NCBI GenBank assembly: GCA_022414725.1 | Contig: CM039462.1 | Location: forward strand, 730,385 to 794,384 | Reading direction: 5' to 3' | Source: Microglena sp. YARC | Taxonomy: Eukaryota > Chlorophyta > Chlorophyceae > Chlamydomonadales > Chlamydomonadaceae | Length of the DNA stretch: 64,000 nt | Shown here: positions 39,515 through 51,061 of the stretch, one piece after another | Numbering within the stretch: the first letter of the stretch is position 1 | Layout: every line of letters begins with the position of its first letter | Notes under the pieces: generated by a model | What the model was told of the DNA's origin: nothing | Database searches by the model: none | Seen by the model: the letters and a program-made list of their open reading frames with translations, nothing else | Position numbers and translations under genes: made by a program

Positions 39515-40576
39515 ATGAGTGATGCAAACATAACAATGGGGCAGGGGGATGTGGCTTCTGGGCAGCGGGCAGGGGCGAGTTGCGGTGCAGGGAAATGCGG
39601 CTGCTGCTTCTCAGGGTCATGGGCAGGGGAATGCGGCTGCTGCTTCTCAGGGTCAGGGGCAGGGGAATGCAGCTGCTGCTTCTCAGGGTCAGGGGCAGGG
39701 GAATGCGGCTGCTGCTTCTCAGGGTCATGCTCAGCAGGGGAATGCGGTGCTGCTGCTTCTCAGGGTCAGGGGCAGCAGGAATGCGGCTGCTGCTTCTCAG
39801 GGTCATGCTCAGCAGGTGGAATGCGCTGCTGTTGGGGGCATGCTCAGGCTGAATGCGGCTGCTGCTTCTCAGGGTCTCAATGCTCAGCATCAGGCAGGAA
39901 TGCGGCTGCTGCTTCTCAGGGTCATGCTCAGCAGGGGAATGCGGCTGCTGCTTCTCAGGGTCAGCTCAGCAGGGGAATGCGGCTGCTGCTTCTCAGGGTC
40001 ATGGCAGGCAGGCGGAATGCGGCTAGCTGTCTCTCAGGTCATGTCAGCAGGGGCAGGGAATGCGGCTGCTGCTGCTTTCTCAGGGTCATGCTCAGCAGGG
40101 GAGGTCATGCTCAGCAGGGGAATGCGGCTGCTGCTTCTCAGGGTCAGGGGCAGGGGAATGCGGCTGCTGCTTCTCAGGGTCATGCTCAGCAGGGGCAGGG
40201 GAATGCGGCTGCTGCTTCTCAGGGTCATGCTCAGCCGGGGGCAGGGGAATGCTGTTCAGCAAGGAAATTCGAGGCAGTCCTTTTACGTTTGAGTGCTGCT
40301 GCTGGGCAGGGGAATACTCAGCATTCGGCACAGCAGAATCCAGGGCATACATTGAAAATAATGAACGATGACTTTCTCAAAGATGGTATTGAATTTACAC
40401 TTGAAAATGGTTCTGTTACCCAAACTTTAACAAAGTTGGTAACTTCTCATTTAAACATGAATTTTCCGAGTAATATTAATTTTCCGAATGGTCTTGATGA
40501 TCAATCCTTTCTGGAAAAGTCTGCTTATATATGTTACGCATTCTACGAGATTGCCATGTGGAAAATCAGGGACTAA
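39515..40576 (+). CDS. Gly/Asn/Ala/Ser repeat protein with C-terminal domain (frameshifted)
   Basis: Starts at ATG 39515 (MSDANITMGQGDVASGQ). The repeat gggaatgcggctgctgcttctcagggtca... follows. It encodes GNAAAASQG(H/Q)(A/G)Q in one frame and Cys- or Leu-rich nonsense in the others. The sensible frame switches several times because units have irregular lengths. After 40255 a normal domain of about 75 residues (MNDDFLKDGIEFTLENGS...) ends at 40576. The repeat may form a flexible or fibrous linker. No family was recognised for the C-terminal domain. Confidence 0.5.
   Translation: MSDANITMGQGDVASGQRAGASCGAGKCGCCFSGSWAGECGCCFSGSGAGECSCCFSGSGAGECGCCFSGSCSAGECGAAASQGQGQQECGCCFSGSCSAGGMRCCWGHAQAECGCCFSGSQCSASGRNAAAASQGHAQQGNAAAASQGQLSRGMRLLLLRVMAGRRNAASCLSGHVSRGRECGCCCFLRVMLSRGGHAQQGNAAAASQGQGQGNAAAASQGHAQQGQGNAAAASQGHAQPGAGECCSARKFEAVLLRLSAAAGQGNTQHSAQQNPGHTLKIMNDDFLKDGIEFTLENGSVTQTLTKLVTSHLNMNFPSNINFPNGLDDQSFLEKSAYICYAFYEIAMWKIRD
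39585..40255. repeat. Tandem repeat array (NAAAASQG coding unit)
   Basis: About fifteen copies of ggaatgcggctgctgcttct followed by cagggtca(t/g) and a variable gctcagcag or ggcaggg spacer. Units are 36-45 bases. Several units are internally deleted or disrupted, as expected for slippage or misassembly. Confidence 0.95.
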
Positions 40577-40737
40577 ACAATGACAACCTTCCCGATGTCA
40601 AAGATGTGTTGGTGAAGCCGCAGTGAAATCGTGCGATAGTTGTTCTAACCAATAATATGAAATTAATTCCTGAAGAAAATAAAAGACAAAATAAACGAAT
40701 ACATTACAATATACAAGGTACAGTGACTCCAAATGTC

Positions 40738-41640
40738 GCTACAGTCGGTGGGAACAGTAAAAATGAAACATATATCAGATGGAAATAAATGTACGACATC
40801 GCCGTTAGAAAATTGGCGTTAAGAATGGTCGCTGACTTGGGTGTGTTAAAAACTTCTGTGTTTACGAACATCAGTCGTTCTACTCTGTGGAGGTGGAAAG
40901 CTTTGGTGTAAATCGAAAACGACGTGAATTTTGTAAGCAACCTTTTGAGACGAATAAGGATTTGTTAAAAATCGTTTTTATTGTCAACTCAATGCACAAC
41001 CGCAAGAGGCGTTGTTGCTTTTTTCCAAAAGTACTCACAATGTACGTATCGTTTCATAAAACTCATTGGTTTTACAAGAAAAAGGAGCAAACTCCGTGGA
41101 CAGTGCAAAGGGGACTTAGTTCCACTTGTCAATGAATTTTGTAGTAGGTACAAGGAACAATCAATGCTGGGAAATTTTAGTATCAGTTTGACGAATGTGG
41201 GTTTAGTGAGCGTCTCAAGCCACATTATGGGTATTCCCCTGTAGGAAAACCTGTTATCGTTAAAACTACTAGGTGGGTGGGTACACCATAGTTTGTTGAT
41301 GGCAGTTTTTTCAGATGGTAGGAAAAGGAGTTCGTTGTGAAGAAAGGATCTGTGAAGAAGACGGACTTTCGCTGCATTTAATTGACTCATTGAGTTTGTG
41401 CACAATAATTCAGTAGTAATAATGCAACGCCAGTATCCCTAAGAACTTGGTCCTCAGAAGCCCCGTAAATATTTGTTACAGCTCCTCCTTACAGTCCAGA
41501 ATTCAATTGCTAATTGGAGAGCTGTGCTTCGCTTAAGGTGAAGAAGGACTTTCGTCGATTTGAAACTATATACCGAAACGATACAAAGACGCACGTGTCT
41601 GATATGATTCCTTAGCATTCAGCAACTCTCACTGATAAAA
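40738..41640 (+). pseudogene. Tc1/mariner-like transposase relic (second family)
   Basis: Broken plus-strand frames show, in order: an N-terminal helix-turn-helix-like segment (LGVLKTSVFTNISRSTLWRW, about 40835-40895), a middle segment (LIGFTRKRSKLRG, about 41060), the first catalytic motif FDECGFSERLKPHYGYSPVG (about 41186-41247) and the third-acidic-residue region APPYSPEFN (41481-41507) followed by a stop. This is the DDE_3 pattern with at least four frameshifts and in-frame stops. Scraps of the same family occur at 3350-3520, 13736, 27094, 56182 and 60088. It is clearly older than the 3596-7061 element. Confidence 0.8.
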
Positions 41641-41819
41641 TCATTATGGGTTGTTTTGACCACGTATGGAACACGTATGTGATGTTTGTATAAAGAGTTC
41701 TGTGATGTATAAATTATGTAAGATGGCAACGAAACTCCGACAGTCGCGAAATTGAAGGAGCTACTAAAAATTGGCCGAAGTAGCATACTCATGCAAAAGG
41801 ACAAAGAAGGACGATTATT

Positions 41820-43640
41820 GTCCGTTTATGCGAAGACAATGGTCTCATCGCCAGACCCTCTGAATACAAGACGGTGGAAAAGATGTGTGTCGTGAAATGC
41901 GCCCTGAAGAAGGCAATGAGTCTTGACGATGAAGAATTCGGTAAGTTTGGGAACATGTGGATCAGCTCGTCAATGTAGTGAGCCGCATGTGCGGCGTTCC
42001 AGTCTGGTGCCTGACTTTCCATTTCACCGAGGCTCATGGAGGGCGACCTGCCGATTCCTAATATGTACGATATGAAGGATACCTACTGGAAGGATTGGCT
42101 AAGGATCGAGTTGACTCGGTGTCTTCCCAGACCAGATGAAGAGAGTAGAATAAGCATAGACGCGAATCCGTGAAAAGACAGTAATCGGGAAAGGTGCTTC
42201 TTCTTATGTAGCGATGACCCTGACTACATCAACTCCTACCTATCTATTTCGACAAAAAGAGGTTTTGAACTAGGCCCGGTCACACAATTGAGCACTGTCG
42301 TGTCGAAGTGCAATCAACAACATGGGTTTCCTAAAAATTGTTACAAAAAAAAAATGACGTCCTGACACGCCTCACTAGGCTACTTTAGAATGCATACTGG
42401 AAGTCGCGAAGACCATCCGTGATACGAGCGTGAATGAGACAGTTATTATCCAACAAGAATACAGGAGATGGAATCTTGGCCAAGAGTCTGTTCAGAGAGT
42501 ATGTCCGTGAAGTTCGAAGTTCAGGCTGAAAGTTTCTCCAGATGGAAGTCGAACTTTATGATACATGATAGGCAAAGACATGGACTTACACGACCATGGT
42601 CCGGTTCATTATTGGATGCAGACACGGATTGGAGGCTATTGGTGCACGTCGAATCCGGTTGATGCCCATCTTGTAATGTCCAACGGAGGCGCATGTCCCG
42701 CTTTTAGACATGAAGGCACCCTCGTAACCTATTCAGGCACGTGTTCCCCAAAGACCCAAACATCGTCGAGCTTTCAAGTGGAAAGATGTAAAGGATCCGA
42801 CCGACACCAATAATTGAATAGTCCTTCATGTGCCTCTGAAGCCTGCATTAAGAAGGAAAAATCATGTGGTCCTGGTGAATGGGAGGCATACAAGTTGGCC
42901 CAACAGAATAAGTGACGATGCTAGAAGTTAATGATATCAAGGATAACTGACGAGTACAGACATGCAAAAGGGTTAGGTATGGACACACGCTCGTAACGAA
43001 CGCCCGAAAAACAGCTCGCAGGTTCCTTCTTCAAGAAAACCACCTCAGTCAATGACGGGGGTGGGTGTTCGATTGTTGTAGCATCTGCATGACGGAGTCC
43101 ATTGAGCATGCAGTACAGCAAAAAAAGAATAACAGGTTCGTGGTATCCCGATCTGAAGAAAGACAAGTAAAAGAGGTCTCGTGACGATGAAGCGTATGAT
43201 AGAAAGAGTCTCAGAACAGTATATCGACCATAAACTCAAAAACGACATTGCCACCTCGAGAATATGGGTATACAGTCGTCGGGGGATCCTGTAGGAGCAA
43301 CATGCTACGTCACGTATCTGGAGACGGAACAAAAAGCAGAAACATGGAAGCTTACAACGCGGAGCTTTTTACCAAAAGTCCTGGTTCAAAGACAACAAGA
43401 AAAAACAGCGCAAGAAAAAACGTTTCTCAGACATAATCCTAGATGGGAGTTCTTCGTGAAATGGATGCAGCGTTGAGTACAATCAGGAAGATGATATCTC
43501 TGCTACTTTGAAAAATGTAGTATTTTCCGACGAGTGGTGGAAGGATGGCACTCTCGAAGAATCCCGAGACAACCTTTCAAGTACATTAGCAAGCCAAGGC
43601 TTGACACATTTGGGCAGGGATCAAAGACGCAACAGTGAAG
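41820..43640 (+). pseudogene. Heavily decayed coding region
   Basis: Short stretches in shifting plus-strand frames read as real protein: RLCEDNGLIARPSEYKTVEK (about 41818), MEGDLPIPNMYDMKDTYWKD (about 42037), DDPDYINSYLSISTKRGFEL (about 42215) and KNVVFSDEWWKDGTLEESRD (about 43512). They are separated by stops and shifts every 60-150 bases. No family was recognised. One or more former genes are inferred from composition only. Confidence 0.35.
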
Positions 43641-43891
43641 TTGATATCCTGACCTGAGGTTGCGGTAGCATATGTTTTCTGCAACACGACTTTGAAGGCT
43701 AACCGACCAGAAGGTAGGTGCCTACGGATTATGTTCGTATTCCTGCAAGCGCCTTTACAAAAGAGGAGGATCATGTTGGACAGATGATTTAAGGACGATC
43801 TCTATTCTTGGGAAACGGTGCCAAGAAGGAATGTGTTCGAAATCCAAGTGTCAAATAATACACGGAAGGGACAGATTCGCTCGGTTACGAG

Positions 43892-44254
43892 TTGTTGGGT
43901 ACACCCCCATTGAAGGAGACTTACCAATGTCTCTTATCGCGACTAGAGTTGGCGTGGGTGTACTGCCCAGGACGTAAACAAAATCCAAAAAAACACAGAG
44001 GGGTGGCTTATCCCCTCTCTTTGTCGACAAAACTCGATCAACGGGTCATGCTGAGGTACGATGACTGCGATTCTCCAAAACCATACTTGACTCGGAACGG
44101 ACTGCTCTTCTGCACTCACAATGCAAGTGCACTGCATGGAACATGTGGTAAAGGGAGACGCTTGTATTTGGCAGGGATGCGTATGGTTGATGGTAGCAAA
44201 AAACATGATGGTGTTCATCCTCTCGTGGTTGCTAACCATAATGTTTACCCATAA
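43892..44254 (+). CDS. Hypothetical short open frame
   Basis: 120 residues, open from 43892, with a basic centre (PGRKQNPKKHRGVAYPLSL) and several cysteines (DDCDSPK, CTHNASALHGTCGKGRR). It stands alone in a decayed area and could be a surviving exon-sized fragment. No family was recognised; the minus strand is open over the same stretch. Confidence 0.25.
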   Translation: MLGTPPLKETYQCLLSRLELAWVYCPGRKQNPKKHRGVAYPLSLSTKLDQRVMLRYDDCDSPKPYLTRNGLLFCTHNASALHGTCGKGRRLYLAGMRMVDGSKKHDGVHPLVVANHNVYP

Positions 44255-45354
44255 GGTGTACCGTAACTCAGGAGGGGTTTCATTTTATATTAGCTGTCGA
44301 GTGTAGACACCGACCGACAGAATTATGGTGCACTTCGGTGTGGCTTACACAATGAGACGTTTCATTTAAGTGTTTCGTGAGTGTAGTGTACATGTCTCAT
44401 TTTCACATGCGGTAGAGTGCAACCGCAGAGTTGATTGTTCTCTAATTTTCACGAATGACAATCGAGTGATCTTTCGCACGTTGACACACTATATACCTAT
44501 TTACATCGGATTCATGCCTCTCCCAAGGATACAAGGATTGCCGGCATGCACAACGCTCGGTATGTCGACGCGAGGACTAGAAGTAACGGTTGTATAGTCT
44601 CCTGTAGACTAGCACCCCTCAGCCAGCAGAGTTCAACAACTGACCCGCCCAGTAGAGAGTCTTTCGCAGCAGGCGCACGTTGTCGATTTTTACGGTGCCA
44701 CCATGAAATTCCCTCCTCCGTGTTGATTTAGCCTGTACTCACAACGCGAGACGACGCGGGCCCCGAGCGGACGGAAAGCGTCACACTGGCAGAGCTGTCC
44801 ACGTGAGGAGGTCATCGCACACACTCGAGGTCGCAGTAAGCGCCGGTGGCCACACAAGCGCAGGCCCGCAAACAAGAAATCCACCTCGCCACCGCAATAA
44901 GATGCTGGCCTTGACTTAAGCACTCCGGCCTGCAAGGATCCGTGAGACGTGTGACACCTCATCTTCGGACAGGAAGACCAAGTTCTTTGAGGAGACATAC
45001 CGAAAGACAGCCACGACGAGGGGCCGGGAAGAAGAGGCTCGCCAAGACGCGTATAGGTCCGCATTAAGTTCGAGGTGTACTTGTTATAATTCTGGGTACT
45101 CGTATCCGCAACGCGGTTTTACATGACGTTGATTTCCCTCGCTGGCAGGTGCACACTGCACCGTCGCGAGGGAAGAGCTCCCGCCGGGCGCCGGCGCCGA
45201 TGGCCACTCTTTGGCCTAACTAGATGCGGAGCTATGCGCGGCACACTCGACGTTCCCGCGAACCGTTGAGGCCATCACACAAGTATTATCGCCCTCGGAG
45301 ATCAATGTCGCGCCAGCGAAGAGCTACCACGACGTACGCCGCGCCAGACCGCCT
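44255..45354. other. No recognisable gene before the assembly gap
   Basis: Only short frames are present. Composition becomes GC-richer from about 44.7 kb. I see no repeats or RNA genes here. Confidence 0.5.
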
Positions 45355-46354
45355 NNNNNNNNNNNNNNNNNNNNNNNNNNNNNNNNNNNNNNNNNNNNNN
45401 NNNNNNNNNNNNNNNNNNNNNNNNNNNNNNNNNNNNNNNNNNNNNNNNNNNNNNNNNNNNNNNNNNNNNNNNNNNNNNNNNNNNNNNNNNNNNNNNNNNN
45501 NNNNNNNNNNNNNNNNNNNNNNNNNNNNNNNNNNNNNNNNNNNNNNNNNNNNNNNNNNNNNNNNNNNNNNNNNNNNNNNNNNNNNNNNNNNNNNNNNNNN
45601 NNNNNNNNNNNNNNNNNNNNNNNNNNNNNNNNNNNNNNNNNNNNNNNNNNNNNNNNNNNNNNNNNNNNNNNNNNNNNNNNNNNNNNNNNNNNNNNNNNNN
45701 NNNNNNNNNNNNNNNNNNNNNNNNNNNNNNNNNNNNNNNNNNNNNNNNNNNNNNNNNNNNNNNNNNNNNNNNNNNNNNNNNNNNNNNNNNNNNNNNNNNN
45801 NNNNNNNNNNNNNNNNNNNNNNNNNNNNNNNNNNNNNNNNNNNNNNNNNNNNNNNNNNNNNNNNNNNNNNNNNNNNNNNNNNNNNNNNNNNNNNNNNNNN
45901 NNNNNNNNNNNNNNNNNNNNNNNNNNNNNNNNNNNNNNNNNNNNNNNNNNNNNNNNNNNNNNNNNNNNNNNNNNNNNNNNNNNNNNNNNNNNNNNNNNNN
46001 NNNNNNNNNNNNNNNNNNNNNNNNNNNNNNNNNNNNNNNNNNNNNNNNNNNNNNNNNNNNNNNNNNNNNNNNNNNNNNNNNNNNNNNNNNNNNNNNNNNN
46101 NNNNNNNNNNNNNNNNNNNNNNNNNNNNNNNNNNNNNNNNNNNNNNNNNNNNNNNNNNNNNNNNNNNNNNNNNNNNNNNNNNNNNNNNNNNNNNNNNNNN
46201 NNNNNNNNNNNNNNNNNNNNNNNNNNNNNNNNNNNNNNNNNNNNNNNNNNNNNNNNNNNNNNNNNNNNNNNNNNNNNNNNNNNNNNNNNNNNNNNNNNNN
46301 NNNNNNNNNNNNNNNNNNNNNNNNNNNNNNNNNNNNNNNNNNNNNNNNNNNNNN
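45355..46354. other. Assembly gap of 1000 N
   Basis: Exactly 1000 undetermined bases, the size of a placeholder scaffold join. Continuity and order across it cannot be assumed. Confidence 1.
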
Positions 46355-46507
46355 TGTAAAAGAGCGAGCGATGCTGAGAGAAGGGGCATGCCAACCGTGT
46401 AGAAGTATAGGGACCAAAGACCCACTCCAAGCTCGTGATAACGAGGTTGTGACGCCCTCCATGTTTGATCTTGCTCCTCTCCTATCTTTTTTAAATCTGT
46501 TCCACAT

Positions 46508-46777
46508 TCAAATTTGAGCTTGCGGGATTGTAAAAGAGTAGTGAAGATCCTCCCGTAGACACGGTTTAGAACTCCGAAGAGCTTTCTTTATTGAAAACCC
46601 AGCATCTCCAGGACGACGAACCGACGCAGTAAACGAGAAGACTCCTCGCGCGGGTTTGTCCGACCAGTACATCCCGATCTTTTGAAACATGCGCCTCCGG
46701 TCCCCGCTGTGGCCATGTTCGTCGAAAATCCCCTTCAGAGTCTCGACATACCCATTCACACACGGAGTACCCGACAA
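46508..46777 (-). CDS. Hypothetical short frame (5' end unclear)
   Basis: An 89-residue frame with natural composition (VNGYVETLKGIFDEHGHSGD; RMFQKIGMYWSDKPARG). No ATG is available and a stop lies five codons upstream, so the start is lost or frameshifted. No family was recognised. Confidence 0.3.
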   Translation of the reverse strand: MSGTPCVNGYVETLKGIFDEHGHSGDRRRMFQKIGMYWSDKPARGVFSFTASVRRPGDAGFSIKKALRSSKPCLREDLHYSFTIPQAQI

Positions 46778-47618
46778 GGCAAAAGCGGATCATATCTCCT
46801 CACGAGAAATAGACACGGAAGGTTGTTTAACCTTCCCCATCTCTGCGATGCCTGGACAATATTGAAACTCAGATAAGGATTGTGGACGAGTAAACACCTC
46901 CATGTCGTACAACTTGACATCGATCGACTGAGTACGATGAGGAATGGTGATTAAATGTATTCGTCTCACACATCACCTCCACAAGATCCCGAATGATCAT
47001 CAAAAAACCCAAGAGGGTTCTGGGAACGGAATATGATGAGTGGAGGCAACACCGTCGTCCCTCAGCATCGTTTTCAGGACGCTTTATGTTTTTTTGCGCA
47101 ACTTGCTTGTGGAGGATTCATTGTAGTATGTAAAAAATATCTCCCACAACAAAGGAAAGGTCCAAAAACCGCCACAGTCTCCCTACTCTGCACAGGCGTC
47201 AAAAGCGACCGACAGCAAGCCGCGATGTTTCAAACTCAGTGTAAGCTGCCCACACTCGCGGGGCGTCTCTTTCAAACAGTATAGGGCGTCTTCGCAGCGG
47301 TCCCAGATGAGTAAATACCCTCCATAATTCCGACGTAACGATCGTTCGAGGGCTCACATCAAACGAGCCACGACCCCCCCACCCCCACGCGAAGAACGCG
47401 GATTAAAGTCACACAAGGCGTCGCTCGTGTTATTAGTTCACAAAATGACGTACGAAGAACCTTAGGCAATAATATTACACTACTTGACATATTTTTAGAA
47501 TGCCGCCAGACCCAATGCAAGCCAAACGTGAGTACTCGAGTAATCGATCGAATGTACTCTACAATAGTGGCCATAAAAGCCGGCGCCCATGTTGTCACAC
47601 ACCTTTCAGACGTTGATC
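46778..47618. other. No recognisable gene
   Basis: Short frames only, on both strands. Nothing repeated or structured stood out. Confidence 0.4.
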
Positions 47619-48790
47619 ATGTACCCCCAAAACGTGTTGGCGGCCCCGGGGGAAGACAACGTCATGATCCCACCATCCGTTACCCAGACCCACCTCCACA
47701 ACCACCGTACTATGATGGACAGACACAAACTTCCACCCAAGGGCCTAACCAAGACCGGGAATAACAACCCACACCAGCAGTGGCGCCGTGACATTAACGT
47801 CGCGTCTAAGCCCATGGTTCATCGAAAGGGTTTCTCCACACGGACACAAACCTCTGGCATGCCTGCTCCAAACACACAAGTTCGTGAACATTACGAATGA
47901 TGATGACTTTCCCAAAATTCTTCTTCTTGTAGGAATGCCGCCTTTCCGCGAACTTCTTCCATCAAAAGAAAAGTTCTCACGGACATGGATTCCGCCGATC
48001 GATCAACCCGGCGTGTGTAACAGACAACTCTCTAGCAACGAACGCAATACAGAAGCATGGCTAATGCGCCATCATTCATTCTCAGAGTGCCAGAACTGTC
48101 CACGCAAACACACAGGGAAGTGGTGGACACACGTCAATAAGGGAATAACATTTGCCCCCGATTGTGCACAGGCCGGATGTAACTTGCACGGTACAACTCT
48201 ATGCATTACCCAACAAAGGTCAAGAAACAGTCAGGGTCGTGGGGGTGTCATCGTCAGCATATCATTCCACATGTGCGGAGTATTGTCAGACAAAGCGGTA
48301 CTATTCTTCCCAAAATCACCGATGACCATGATCATTTCTCGCACCCTTTTTGCTCCGCTCATCTATGATGTCGTCGCCACAAACTCTGATTATGATAGCA
48401 CCTTTTCTGTTTGGGGTGTGTACGTCCGGTCTCGTAGCGGCACCAAGCCCAACATTGTAAATCACGAGGCCGCCTCCATCTTAGCCTACCGGTTCTGTAC
48501 ATACCTTTTTGAAAACGCTTGGAGGATTTGAGGAACTACTACAACAACTTATGTCGCGTGCCCGAATACACACTCCAAACCATCTTTACCCACGCCTCCT
48601 TATCATCAGACGCAACAATTGCCAACTTACTTCAACATTGTCGCTATCTCCGAATACCCAACGCGCACACGACCAACCCTTTCTGCCCTTGCGAGTCGTG
48701 CTAACATTTCCCGAGACGCACCGATGTACGCGCGCGTCAGCTCACGATGACTCCGGAAGGGGACCGAAGTCTTGAACAATTCAACGTCGC
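47619..48790 (+). CDS. Hypothetical protein, frameshifted
   Basis: ATG 47619 opens MYPQNVLAAPGEDNVMIPPS, which runs to about 47890. The frame 47788-48531 takes over (THKFVNITNDDDFPKILLLV; SECQNCPRKHTGKWW; GGVIVSISFHMCGVLSDKAV), and a third frame from about 48519 (MEDLRNYYNNLCRVPEYTLQ) extends to 48704 or, with another shift, to about 48790. A single broken gene of about 380 residues is plausible. His/Asn/Thr-rich N-terminus, strand-rich centre. No family was recognised. Confidence 0.4.
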
Positions 48791-49062
48791 TCCAGCTTCG
48801 ACAACAGATTTATAAACTCTGTCAGGAGCAACGTAAAATCAATAGCCCCCTTCGTTGTCAAGGGGTAGGAAGGGGATCTCCCAGCACTCACGTTAACGAG
48901 AGCAAACTCGGATCCCCTGTCGACTTAGGATTGCACTCCACATCGCGATGGAAATAGTTTTGTCCGCTTACCAAACAATATCACTTTTCACCGTACTGGA
49001 TACGATGAAATTCTTAGGGTATTCATACATGAAATAATACCTGACTGACACTATATAAAGTA

Positions 49063-49155
49063 TTCTTAAATAAAGTGCGACACCTTATAAATCATCCAGA
49101 CTCTGCAGTATCGTTGCTTTTGGAAACGTAGGGGGTGCAGGAAGTTGGAGAAACA
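49063..49155 (-). mobile_element. 3'-end fragment of a Fanzor-bearing transposon
   Basis: Matches 3601-3690 at roughly 85 percent by eye: the inner terminal repeat (cttaaataaagtgcgacacc), then ttataaatcatccagact, gttgcttttgg and gggggtgcagg. The rest of the element is absent. Confidence 0.75.
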
Positions 49156-49474
49156 TATGTCTGCATACAGCCTAGGACATTTGATATTGGGACACCTTTA
49201 TTTTGGGGATTCTGAAAAAGTTGACCAAATTCAAGATTGTAACCGATCTTGTCAATACAAATACTTCTTCAGGTGATTTGACACAAAAAAATTCAAGCAT
49301 CTAAAAAGACACTGAATTACATGATTCAAAATTACCCTGAAAAGTCAAACTGATGGCTAACATCGTGCGCATCAATATAGGCTGTTCATGTAAAAAATTG
49401 AATTGTCATAAAAAAAACCGATAACCACAAACACCACAAAAATACCCACAAATACCACAAACACAATGGCAAAC
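49156..49474. other. AT-rich spacer
   Basis: No gene is visible. There is a short cacaaataccacaaac-type repetition at 49428-49465. Confidence 0.4.
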
Positions 49475-49893
49475 TTACTGAATTAGTACACATGTTGCCA
49501 ATGTCACTTGGTGGCGTTCCGTTGGATCCATTGTCGATCGCGCAAAGAACTCATTTCCGCCCATGCGCGCGTTGTAGTACTTGCAAAGCTCGCCGTTCAA
49601 TCTGGGCAACGAAATAAACAGGTGTCTGTCTGCCACGGAGGAATTGACTGCCAACGACTTCACCAACGGAAACCACGCCAAGCTGTTTATCAACAATCTG
49701 ATGACAGTCTCGCCGGACGAATACATATGCGATCCCCCGCTTCCAAGGCATGCTTCTTGGTTTGAAAGCTTCTTCCTGTACACTTCTTGGTGTTCCGATA
49801 GATTACGTTACCCTCACACGCAAGATTGTAAGCAGCCTGTTCATTGAGGTGGATGACGAGAATATCGATGGTGTCATCTGATGAACTCGCCAA
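49475..49893 (-). CDS. Hypothetical protein, one frameshift
   Basis: The frame 49690-49893 (MASSSDDTIDILVIHLNEQA) flows into the frame 49475-49783 (LSNQEACLGSGGSHMYSSGE; PLVKSLAVNSSVADRHLFIS) with a shift at about 49775. This gives about 135 residues with natural composition. No membrane segment and no known motif. Confidence 0.4.
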
Positions 49894-49899
49894 TCAGGA

Positions 49900-50091
49900 A
49901 TGGACGTTGCACAGAACATAGTGGCGTCCAACTGTTGCGTGCAGCTGTGCTCGCGCGCAAGTCCCAGCGCACGTACCGCAAGTACAATCGAGCACAAAAA
50001 GGACAATCCAGCGCCAAAAGGCCTCCTCCTCACAATCCCCAGGGATCGTGTCATTGCTCAAGATTGCAAGGGTCCGAATAAGTATTATTGA
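49900..50091 (+). CDS. Hypothetical small protein
   Basis: 63 residues from ATG 49900 (MDVAQNIVASNCCVQLCSRA), divergent from the gene starting at 49893. Cys-rich N-terminus, basic centre. No family was recognised. Confidence 0.35.
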   Translation: MDVAQNIVASNCCVQLCSRASPSARTASTIEHKKDNPAPKGLLLTIPRDRVIAQDCKGPNKYY

Positions 50092-50400
50092 AACAAACTT
50101 TTACCTTCTTTTTTTTGCACGAGTTTAACACTGGCAACAACATCAGACCTATTGATTCAATGACAGAAAGTTCAAAGTTCCCCGGGACATGGAACAAAGC
50201 TCCGAGCACCTTCATGTCACCTAATGTCGACTCACTTCGGGTTGACGTGTCGGATCAACCATGCTCATGAGCGCACGCGCATAAACGTGGTCGTCGTCTC
50301 CCTGATATGGATAATCTTCATTATCAGAGAGTTTTATATACATTTTTTTACACGACCATCAAATGACACGCATCAGCATCTTCATTGCGTTGGCATTATA

Positions 50401-50890
50401 TCATTTTTTCCTCATTAGCACTTTCTTAATTCTTAAATACTCCCCTTCCACTTGAGTATCCAGATGAACAACCATCGTGAAGATAACTAGAAAACATGAA
50501 AATATGTAGAACAACATGTCCGCGACGTCGTTCGTGTACCCATTACTAAACACAGTCCCTGCACGCATCCCCCCTCTTCGCATTCTCTTATTAAGAACAC
50601 CTTGGTCGAAACGAGGAAACTCATCAACAAACAAATACGCGATATGTCCAACTCCAAACCCACCACACCTTGCAACCTGGGGATATCGCGTACAGGCTTA
50701 AGCAAAAGCAGGCCACGCGACTAAGATCAAAGGGAAATATGAGAAAATTTATCCTGACCCATCGGGACAAAACCCATCTTCTCACACTTTTCCGCAATGT
50801 TCCAAGGCCAAAATTGAAACCGAGACGGCATACGCCATGACGAAAAAGTAAAGGAACCACATGACCAAGCGATCGTAGGTGAATCATGCG
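50401..50890 (-). pseudogene. Two-helix membrane protein, broken
   Basis: Pieces in different frames: a first hydrophobic helix (MWFLYFFVMAYAVSVSILAL, about 50810-50870), KMGFVPMGQDKFSHISL (about 50730-50780), then an open frame with VGHIAYLFVDEFPRFDQGVL and a second helix (MLFYIFSCFLVIFTMVV, about 50470-50520) ending at 50401. At least two shifts. A small viral membrane protein is inferred. Confidence 0.4.
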
Positions 50891-51061
50891 AATCGGAAAT
50901 CCAGCATTACCTCGGCATGCGATTCTTGAATGATGTTAGACACAATACAGTTTGTTTTCATTTTATTTTTTGAACCTGCGAATGTCAGCCACATTGGGAC
51001 GCTCTGGGGGGGGATCTGAAACCAGGTTTACATAATTTTTTGTCCTCCAAATGTAAACATT

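Noticed and set aside
39339..39890. 183-residue minus-strand frame (TLRSSSRIP repeats)
   Set aside because: Antisense reading of the NAAAASQG repeat array.
45224..46507. Long open frames on both strands
   Set aside because: They span the 1000 N gap and consist almost entirely of undetermined residues.
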